A DNA stretch of 64,000 nucleotides, taken from NCBI GenBank assembly GCA_946902985.2, contig OX336388.2, positions 1,506,312,545 to 1,506,376,544 on the forward strand, written 5' to 3'. The position numbers and the translations under genes are program-made. This document shows positions 55,376-64,000 of the stretch, piece after piece; position 1 is the stretch's first letter; every line of letters starts with the position of its first letter. Origin of the DNA: Meconema thalassinum. Taxonomy: Eukaryota; Arthropoda; Insecta; Orthoptera; Tettigoniidae. The notes under the pieces were generated by a model. The model saw only the letters and a program-made list of their open reading frames with translations, ran no database searches and was not told the DNA's origin.

Positions 55376-55470
55376 ATTATTATTATTATTAATATTATTA
55401 TAATTATTATTATTATTACTATTATTATTATTATTATCATTATTAATAATATTATTATTACATTTGCTTG
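55376..55470. repeat. Interrupted (ATT)n microsatellite
   Basis: ATT/AAT runs with interruptions at the 5' boundary of the second R4 element. They give spurious poly-Ile reading on the reverse strand. Confidence 0.85.
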
Positions 55471-55563
55471 TTTAAAAAAAGCTTATTATTTACCTAGAAC
55501 ATCGTTCAGTCTTCACTATAGTTAACGGGAAACACACTTTGGTGAGGATACGCAGCAAGGTGC

Positions 55564-55831
55564 CTAGTCCCAGGTTTCTGGTTTAATAATGTTTCCAACC
55601 TCACACCTTAGTCCAGTCAGAGGTTTCTGGTTTAATAATGTTTTCAACCCTCACACCCAAGTCTAGTCAGAGGTTTCTGGTTTAATAATGTTTTCAACCC
55701 TCACACGTGTGTCCAGTCAGAGGTTTCTGGTTTAATAATGTTTTCAACCCTCACACCCAAGTCTAGTCAGAGGTTTCTGGTTTAATAATGTTTTCAACCC
55801 TCACACGTGTGTCCAGTCAGAGGTTTCTGGT
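55564..55831 (+). repeat. 50-bp satellite, left block (about 5 units)
   Basis: The unit runs from AGGTTTCTGG through TTTAATAATG, TTTTCAACCC and TCACACNNNN to GTCTAGTCAG, 50 bp. The left block is separated from the main array by the insert at 55832-57334. In part of it units alternate between 'cacgtgtgtccag' and 'cacccaagtctag' variants. Confidence 0.95.
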
Positions 55832-57334
55832 TGCACCGCCCTATTAAAATAAACATATTCTTGGCGTACCTCCTAGCTGCATCACTGGAACCAACTAGAA
55901 AAGAAAGGAGTACGCAGTGGAAATGGATGTTAATTTCTGACCTGTGCTGGGCCCGTACTTGTAGGCCAGATGTGCCGAGCGACTCCAGACTACGTGAAGG
56001 TGGTCCCTCGACGAGTGGTAGGAATTCCCTCCTGGTGCTAGAAAGCTAGAATAAGTTAGGCCTAGGTTTGAAGAGAGAGAGAGAGAGAGCGAGCAGCCCG
56101 ATCGCCCAACACTACTAAATGAGACACATGGGTAAAGAAATGGAAATTTAATGAATTGAAACCGAACACACAAAGAAAACCGGCCAGAATAACACACACA
56201 AAAAAGAATACCCTTCACCTAGGGGTCAAATAAAGTCACTTTCAAACGGGGAAGATAAATATAAATAACAATAAATAACTTACGATAGTAAATAACGTTA
56301 ACAAATTAAATTCATACCTGTGCTCACTTCGGTGAAAACGATGTAAAAAGGGAGGAAGTAAAAGATCAAGAGGCAATCGAGCCGGTCGCTGGTCAACAAC
56401 AATCACTTCTCAGCCTAGAGATGGATGGTTGTCATGACGACCACAAATAACAAGCATAGCAAAGATAAAACAAGAGGCTGTGTGCGTGTCGCAGAGGCTG
56501 TGGCGAGCAATGGGGATGCGATCGAGCTGGCAGTCCCCAGAGAAAGGAAAAGCAAAACCAAAGATACTATAAGAAGAAACAAATGACGTCAGGTGTCCGT
56601 GAAATATATCAAGATACATACACGCAGTCAAACACACAAAATGCCAGCCGACGATGCAGAAATAAAACTCAAAGCAACTCGTGCTTGTAGGTTGTCTAGC
56701 AAAACATGCTAAACCTATATGGTCCCCAACTTACGTTCCGAGTTCGAGCTGAATACGGTAAGGCCTACTTAAAGTTACCGCCGTGATCCAGTTGCCCGAA
56801 GCATGGAATGAAGGGAAAACATAAGGGCTAAAATATATGGTGTCATGCCTCGTGTTGGGAGAATGGTCGAAACGCCAACGTCCACAAACCACGGGAGACC
56901 CATTCGAAGATATGCCCAATCAAAACAGCATCAATGCACCTGGCAGCAAGAAAAACATACACTCACAAAATCACTCGCAGATATATTTCACGGCACAAAT
57001 AAAAGGTTAAACGAAGACTCAAACAAAATAAAACAGGAGACCGCCATTACGATTGGTTCCACAGCAAATCCAAGCACACGACGAAGATCAAAAAGAAAGG
57101 TTAAATTTAGGAAATGAGCATAGTGGACACAAGGTTAGATGTATTACTTACATGAGTAAATGGAAGGCTTCGGCATAATAACAATGTTAAATAAAAAGGA
57201 AAACATTACATTTTAAATAATAAGGCGGAGAGCCTCAAGGCACATCCGGACAGAAAGTATCTCACATGGCGTCTGAGTCTACCGGGACGGCCGCCAAAGA
57301 AAATAAAGAAATGAGAGATGTTAAACATGGCTCA
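55832..57334. mobile_element. Putative solo LTR, 1,503 bp, with 4-bp target duplication
   Basis: The insert begins TGCACCGCCC, ends GGCTCA, and is flanked by TGGT at 55828-55831 and 57335-57338. The interrupted 50-bp unit is restored if one copy is removed. TG...CA ends, a 4-bp duplication, no terminal inverted repeat beyond this and no long frame suggest a solo LTR. Strand is undetermined. An (AG)n run lies near 56072-56090. It does not resemble the other LTRs here. Confidence 0.6.
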
Positions 57335-59765
57335 TGGTTTAATAATGTTTTCAACCCTCACACGTGTGTCCAGTCAGAGGTTTCTGGTTTAATAATGTTT
57401 TCAACCCTCACACGTGTGTCCAGTCAGAGGTTTCTGGTTTAATAATGTTTTCAACCCTCACACCCAAGTCTAGTCAGAGGTTTCTGGTTTAATAATGTTT
57501 TCAACCCTCACACCTTTGTCCAGTCAGAGGTTTCTGGTTTAATAATGTTTTCAACCCTCACACCTATGTCTAGTCAGAGATTTCTAGTTTAATAATGTTT
57601 TCAACCCTCACACCTATGTCTAGTCAGAGGTTTCTAGTTTAATAATGTTTTCAACCCTCACACCTATGTCTTGTCAGGGGTTTCTGGTTTAATAATGTTT
57701 TCAACCCTCACACCTATGTCTAGTCAGAGGTTTCTGGTTTAATAATGTTTTCGACACTTACACCTTTGTCCAGTCAGAGGTTTCTGGTTTAATAATGTTT
57801 TCAACCCTCACACCTATGTCTAGTCAGAGATTTCTAGTTTAATAATGTTTTCAACCCTCACACCTATGTATAGTCAGAGGTTTCTAGTTTAATAATGTTT
57901 TCAACCCTCACACCTATGTCTAGTCAGAGATTTCTAGTTTAATAATGTTTTCAACCCTCACACCTATGTCTAGTCAGAGGTTTCTAGTTTAATAATGTTT
58001 TCAACCCTCACACCTATGTCTAGTCAGAGGTTTCTAGTTTAATAATGTTTTCAACCCTCACACCTATGTCTAGTCAGAAATTTCTAGTTTAATAATGTTT
58101 TCAACCCTCACACCTATGTCTAGTCAGAGATTTCTAGTTTAATAATGTTTTCAACCCTCACACCTATGTCTAGTCAGAGGTTTCTAGTTTAATAATGTTT
58201 TCAACCCTCACACCTATGTCTAGTCAGAGATTTCTAGTTTAATAATGTTTTCAACCCTCACACCTATGTCTAGTCAGAGGTTTCTAGTTTAATAATGTTT
58301 TCAACCCTCACACCTATGTCTAGTCAGAGGTTTCTAGTTTAATAATGTTTTCAACCCTCACACCTATGTCTAGTCAGATATTTCTAGTTTAATAATGTTT
58401 TCAACCCTCACACCTATGTCTAGTCAAAGGTTTCTGGTTTAATAATGTTTTCAACCCTCACACCTATATCTAGTCAAAGGTTTCTGGTTTAATAATGTTT
58501 TCAACCCTCACACCTATGTCTAGTCAGAGGTTTCTGGTTTAATAATGTTTTCAACCCTCACACCTATGTCTAGTCAGAGGTTTCTAGTTTAATAATGTTT
58601 TCAACCCTCACACCTATGTCTAGTCAGAGATTTCTAGATTAATAATGTTTTCAACCCTCACACCTATGTCTAGTCAGAGGTTTCTGGTTTAATAATGTTT
58701 TCAACCCTCACACCTATATCTAGTCAAAGATTTCTGGTTTAATAATGTTTTCAACCCTCACACCTATATCTAGTCAAAGGTTTCTGGTTTAATAATGTTT
58801 TCAACCCTCACACATATTTCTAGTCAGATGTTTCTGGTTTAATAATGTTTTCGACACTTACACCTATGTCTAGTCAGAGGTTTCTGGTTTAATAATGTTT
58901 TCGACACTTACACCTATGTCTAGTCAGAGGTTTCTGGTTTAATAATGTTTTCGACACTTACACCTATGTCTAGTCAGAGGTTTCTGGTTTAATAATGTTT
59001 TCGACAATTACACCTATGTCTAGTCAGAGGTTTCTGGTTTAATAATGTTTTCGACACTTACACCTATATCTAGTCAGAGGTTTCTGGTTTAATAATGTTT
59101 TCGACACTTACACCTATGTCTAGTCAGAGGTTTCTGGTTTAATAATGTTTTCGACACTTACACCTATGTCTAGTCAGAGGTTTCTGGTTTAATAATGTTT
59201 TCAACCCTCACACCTATGTCTAGTCAGAGATTTCTAGATTAATAATGTTTTCAACCCTCACACCTATGTCTAGTCAGAGGTTTCTGGTTTAATAATGTTT
59301 TCGACACTTACACCTATGTCTAGTCAGAGGTTTCCGGTTTAATAATGTTTTCAACCCTCACACCTATGTCTAGTCAGAGGTTTCCGGTTTAATAATGTTT
59401 TCAACCCTCACACCTATGTCTAGTCAGAGGTTTCTGGTTTAATAATATTTCCAACCCTCACATCTGAGTCTAGTCAGAGGTTTCCGGTTTAATAATGTTT
59501 TTAACCCTTACAGATATGTCTAGTCAGTGGTTTCTGGTTTAATAATATTTCCAACCCTCACATCTGAGTCTCGTCAGAGGTTTCCGGTTTAATAATGTTT
59601 TCAACCCTTACAGCTATGTCTAGTCAGTGGTTTCTGGTTTAATAATGTTTTCAGCCCTCACACATTTGTCTAGTAAGAGGTTTCTGGATTAATAATGTTT
59701 TCAACCCTGACTTGGTCTAGTAAGAGATTTCTGGTTTAATAATGTTTTCAACCCTCACATCTGTG
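57335..59765 (+). repeat. 50-bp satellite, main array (about 48 units)
   Basis: Units are strictly 50 bp for most of the array, breaking down after about 59450. Variant blocks are visible: TCAACCCTCACACC with AGAGG/AGAGA alternation (57560-58370), and a run with TCGACACTTACACC (58850-59180). The end (59640-59765) is diverged. No coding frame. Confidence 0.95.
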
Positions 59766-62429
59766 TCTTGTATCCCAGGGTGTACAACGTTAATAACGGA
59801 ATGTCTATAAATGTGCGACGTATCGATTCTGAATTAAGAACTTTTAATTAACCAATAAATAGATTGCATGTCACCATTAGTGCGACGTGTATTAATATGA
59901 AATGTCATTTGAAAACGCATCAGTGACGGCGTTCATTAATGTTTATGTATTTGCCCTCCTCCTAGCACCGCGAAAACTAATATAGCCTTGGACAAATCAA
60001 CATCAGATTAATTTCATGTGGTGTGGCGTTATTTACTGGCCGACATCGTGACAGGAAGTCAGACGGATTAGATCGCAGATCATAGCTGGATGGCATAATT
60101 GGGCAAATTAATTAAAATCATTTTCACTTAGCCGCCTTCGTTGTTCAAGTCCAACGTAATGAGATTTCCACCTTTAAAGGTCATCTCTTTTTTCCTAGCT
60201 TACTTTCTTTAATCTTTACTGTCATTTGCCCTTGGTTAACATTTTTTCTCTTACGATCCCGATGATATTAGGCATAGATATTTTTTTAAACTTTCTTTCC
60301 TTGGCTGGTCTTTGTCTATTCTTTCCCAGTACCCTTATTTTTTTGTAAAGTTACACCCCTTTTATTTTGTTTCCGCCCCATGTGAGCAGAGGATAGAGTA
60401 CATTTTCGGCATTTCCTTATTGCCGCAACAGGCAAATTATAGAACAAAATTAATATTAGTTTAGATCCTAAGTTTTCCGACTGGTACGTAATCCTGGGTG
60501 ATTTTTGAGTAGGGTTCAATTTTTATTCTAATCACTTGGAGGCAGACTCTCTCCTATTTTCATTCTCGACTTCTTGGAAAGTCTCTCAATCTTCGAGGGT
60601 TGATGTTATTCTTTCTGGTATTTTCATTGGTGATGTTTGAGTAATGAGAGATGCACATGACCCAGAATTAATCATTATAGTCAGATTATTTATTTATTTA
60701 TTCATCATGTAACTCTTATCACATCTTAAGAGTACCAAAAATACTTGCAACTAACTAGGTTACATTAAATATATAAAATATAAGTAAATCATCTAGGTTT
60801 CTGTCGTATCTGTTGAGGGGTTTCAACCACGTGTACAAAGTTGGGCTCATCAATAAGCTTTCGGTGCATTCTGCCTGGACCCCGTGAGATGGTGAATAAA
60901 GCACTATGTATCATATCTCCTGCACTACATAGTACTTCACTGGGCGATCTATGAGCTCCCTCAGCGTTATCTCTTCCCTATAGAGGTACTAAAAGATAGA
61001 TTATTGGCCAAGTAATAAAATACTAGCAAACCTTCTAGGTTATAGTCGTGTCTGTGCTTTTAAGAATCTCGCTGGTTTGATTAAGCCATGAAAATAACAA
61101 ATGTACGCAATAGATATGAGTGATAAACTGGAAATATTCACCGAAAATGGAGACAACACAAGCAAGGTGAAAAAGGGGTGGGAATGTACTTTCGTTTAAC
61201 TGTAGCATAGAAGATAATACGTCGAGCCTAGGATGGCATTAGCACTTAAGTAGTGGATGACAATCACTTTGTATTTTTCTTAGTTCTTTATTTCGCTATT
61301 CCTCATTCCGATACAGGCATGACTCTTCCGAGTCCAAAGCCCTGTCAAGAGGTAATGTATTTATTCAGGGCCCATTGGCCTAGAAGTAACTCGTTGGGAG
61401 TCTAAGCCAATGTTTTATTCACTTCACGGCCTGAAGATCGAGTACTTCATTGCTCTTCAGTCTCATCGTAAAAAGTGTATTTCTTTGTAGTGAGACGGGA
61501 AGTGAAGTAAGATTAAGTATTCTAAGATGTGTTTGTTTTTGGAACTTTGTGATGATATGGTTTAAAACAGTAACTCATGTTTTCTGTAAATGAATAATCT
61601 AGTTTTATTTTTCATACATAGACTCTATATTATCTTAGGCCTATGTCTTTGTTGGTGGCGTCGTCAGGACTCGTGAACTTGTTAGAAGCTGTCTTTCCAG
61701 GATCTAACAGCTCTTACGGGAGTACACACGGTGACCAACGCAGGCCTTTTCGTTTCATAGATATCAATCAATGATACAAAGTAAACACATATGGCTCATA
61801 CACTTGCTCAACAAAAGAAATCTGCATTGTTTTGTGGATAATTCAGTTCCAGTGACTGAATACTTTCCGTATTAATAAACATGTTGTTGATAGTTTCTTA
61901 TTAAAACATAGAATGTTTTGTTCCAAAATAAAATGGTGTGTTCGCGCAATAACTAACTGCAGCAAATACCAAACCTATAAAAAATAAATCAAATGAAATA
62001 CTTTTTCAGATGTACGTACAGGCTTCCTTGGCATTAAAACTATTCAGAAAACAATTGTAGTGCTTTAATTAATAAGGGAAGTAGTAATCCTGTCAATAAT
62101 TAACTTTTCATTATTCATGGCTTCAAAGATTGGTCTTGCGAACTTTACAGAGCACATAAGTAATGGCTCTCTGATTAGCAACAAATGAAGTGGTGGTTCT
62201 TAATTCGCATTTAGCCTACGTCCTAGAAAGTTGAAAGCAGGATTAAGAGATAAATCACTGGGTGATTATCGTGTTTCTCCTTCTATTCATCCACATGATT
62301 GTAATCCATTGTACATGGATTGTTTAGTTGAGAGTTGATCAGCAGGTGGATCGGATTCGTAACAGAGCCGCCACTCACATTTGACTAAACTTGTTTTCTT
62401 CGTGTTTAAGAGCTCTTTGAGAGCAGCTA
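59766..62429. other. Mostly unassigned; possible LINE 3' tail at 60655-61010
   Basis: No long frame. On the reverse strand 60655-61010 ends in 'gatgaataaataaataaata', the kind of simple-repeat tail left by CR1- or I-type LINEs, but no RT is attached. The rest holds nothing I can name. Confidence 0.3.
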
Positions 62430-62640
62430 TCCTGAGTGAGGTTTTTACCCCGATGTTTTCCACATTTCCTCCATACAAAAACCGGGATAGTACTTACTTC
62501 AAGTACCAAGGCACATACCTCATCCCTGATCCTAATACACTTACACACACTGCTACGGTCATCACAGAAAGACAGGTTTTCAGGCAAGTACAACGCACAC
62601 CCAACTACACTGGGCTAAAATAAATTGACAACATAAACAA
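62430..62640 (+). repeat. SINE-like fragment
   Basis: The order of blocks ('gaggtttttaccccg', 'gggatagtacttac', 'cacagaaagacaggtt', 'tcaggcaagtac') parallels the body and 3' part of the SINE at 28325-28730. No head or target duplication is found. Confidence 0.4.
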
Positions 62641-63249
62641 AGTTACACAGACGATACTGCTCATCTCGCTACCCAGAACAGAATCACTACCCTATGGAAT
62701 CGACCGCTATACGATCCAGTCCAACTAATATCGATTTGTAAATTCTTCCCCCATCCCATGCAAGGCTAGAGGCCGTGCGGAGGGAGGAAGGGGGCGGTGT
62801 TGGTGTAGTAGTCCACCAAAATTAAAAACAGAGAGGGCGGAATGATGGGGGAGATAACATTGCACCTCTTATGAGAATGTTATTTCGAAAGAGAGGAAAT
62901 GGACAGGATAATGAAGATACGAATGAATGTTGGAAATATGTACAGCTCACATTCTAACAGCGGAAAAAATAACGTTGATAAGGTTTTAAACCAACATATT
63001 CCTGTGCCTCATTGATTGGAAAACGTCCCCCAAAAACTTGACATCTGATATCGTCTCACCATTTTGAAGCTGTGACTGAGTAAAGCAACTAGGGAAATGT
63101 ATTTATGATTGTCACTATCTGCAGCAGAATTCTATCGTAGGATCACCTACAGCGCTTCTAGACACTCCATCATAGAGCAAGACGTGACTCGGTTATGTAG
63201 ACGGAATAAAGAAATGTAATCTCATTTATTGTTCTGATTTTCTAACAAA
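62641..63249. other. No recognised feature
   Basis: Contains a GC-richer, G-rich patch near 62770-62840 but no frame or repeat I can assign. Confidence 0.4.
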
Positions 63250-63926
63250 ATGGCGGCTGATATGGACAAACGTGCATAAGATGCTCTTCAAAGTTTGATT
63301 AAAATCACGGAGACAGGAGGATACATGAAAAAGGAAGTAAAGGAGGTTATTATTAATGCGGTGAGTGATATAAAAACCTATATTACTGCATTACAAACGG
63401 ATGTAAATAATACAAACGAGGTACAAACCTCACATCAAATAGTGGTTAAAAGAAACCAAAGAGATACCACATCAGAGGGAAAAGACAGATGTCCTGTGAT
63501 AAAAGGGGCGCTACCTACCGGAAGTGCGCAGAAAATATGCAGGGCCCAACAAACAGAAGACATGCAAGGAGATGACAGCATCCTTACGGCACAAGTGGCG
63601 TCATTTGTCAACGCTGCAAAGAAACCTACTAGTGACAGTCAATACTTTCCGACATCTGTCGGACAAATGCCTAAGACTCCAACTTCACCTGATTCAATGC
63701 AAATGATGCAACCTGCGCAATACGAAAATACAATCGTCGAACAAAACGACATAGTGGACATAAAAAGAAACATGGAATACGTCTTGGAATCTCTATGAAA
63801 CATGTTTACTGTAGTGATAGAGGAGAAAGTTTAAAAATAGCTTAACGTGAAATATGACTACCAAAAAAGATAAAACGCCAAATGCCGCTCTCTTGTCGTA
63901 CAACGGGGAGAACCATAACTATAATA
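63250..63926 (+). pseudogene. LINE ORF1-like N-terminal frame, broken
   Basis: ATG at 63250 opens MAADMDKRA, a TAA follows at 63277-63279, and the frame continues as DALQSLIKITE, then MKKEVKEVIINAVSDIKTY and a polar, Gln/Thr-rich stretch to a stop at 63796-63798. A short helical start followed by a low-complexity polar region is typical of ORF1 of insect R1- or I-type LINEs, but I see no zinc knuckle or RRM. A HINE abuts at 63927, perhaps interrupting the ORF. The identity is tentative. Confidence 0.35.
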
Positions 63927-64000
63927 AACAAGATGTTCAGTAAAGAACATACAGCCTACTTTCTCCTAAAAGCATGGGTATTGTTATAGGAACGCTCTGT
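63927..64000 (-). mobile_element. HINE-A copy 4, 3' end, cut by window edge
   Basis: The reverse complement of the last 74 bases is the HINE-A 3' end: an ATAACAATACC stretch, GGAGAAAGTAGGCT, the ATGTTC/GAACAT hairpin and CATCTTGTT. The body lies beyond the window. Confidence 0.8.

Noticed and set aside
56845..57117. 90-codon frame in the solo-LTR-like insert
   Set aside because: No recognisable motif, basic and low-complexity; within a presumed non-coding LTR.
57335..59765. CRISPR-like regular array
   Set aside because: The repeats are head-to-tail with no unique spacers, and the window is clearly eukaryotic. It is a 50-bp satellite.

Overview
This is eukaryotic DNA, almost certainly from an insect with a large, transposon-rich genome. 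I found no tRNA, rRNA or convincing single-copy host gene. Every long reading frame I can identify belongs to a transposable element, and most are broken by stops or frameshifts. An insect (perhaps a large-genome polyneopteran) is inferred from the element types: Helentron-derived elements with internal tandem repeats, R4/Dong, R1-like and RTE-like LINEs, a Ty3/gypsy element primed by initiator tRNA-Met, a DUF4817-type mariner remnant and tRNA-derived SINEs. The species cannot be read from the sequence.

Layout. 1-15 kb: SINE pieces and non-autonomous Helentron-derived elements (HINEs) of three body types (A, B, C) that share termini. One HINE carries a hAT-like element that itself carries a SINE. 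Also here are a LINE RT fragment cut by a HINE, a LINE 3' end, and a mariner relic with inverted repeats. 15.1-28.0 kb: a Ty3/gypsy element with about 1.9-kb LTRs, a 5-bp target duplication, PBS, PPT, gag and broken pol. Its gag is split by a 3,039-bp HINE-A holding ten 293-bp units, and gag and pol are separated only by one in-frame UGA followed by CGG. 28.3-38.3 kb: a SINE, an R1-like LINE split by a CR1/Jockey-like LINE (their fragments fuse into one 554-codon frame), a reverse-strand RTE-type LINE and a near-complete forward RTE-type LINE.

38.4-55.4 kb: two reverse-strand R4/Dong elements bounded by (TAA)n runs. The second is split by the most unusual object here: an 11.1-kb LTR retrotransposon (43450-54592) whose two LTRs are each about 4 kb, about 99% identical by eye, and enclose only 3.2 kb holding one intact 745-codon Gag and no pol. 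This Gag has a long run of D/E-V/I heptads and an Arg/Asn/Gly-rich tail instead of zinc knuckles. 55.5-59.8 kb: a 50-bp satellite of about 54 units, split by a 1.5-kb putative solo LTR with a perfect 4-bp duplication. 59.8-64 kb: mostly unassigned, with one SINE-like stretch, a degraded LINE ORF1-like frame and the edge of another HINE.

Insertion order follows from the nesting. The R4 copy is older than the gag-only LTR element. The SINE with an (AAT)n tail is older than the gypsy element, which is older than the HINE inside it. The satellite is older than its solo LTR. Nothing here forms an operon or host pathway; the functional units are retrotransposons that, apart from the gag-only element, look inactive.
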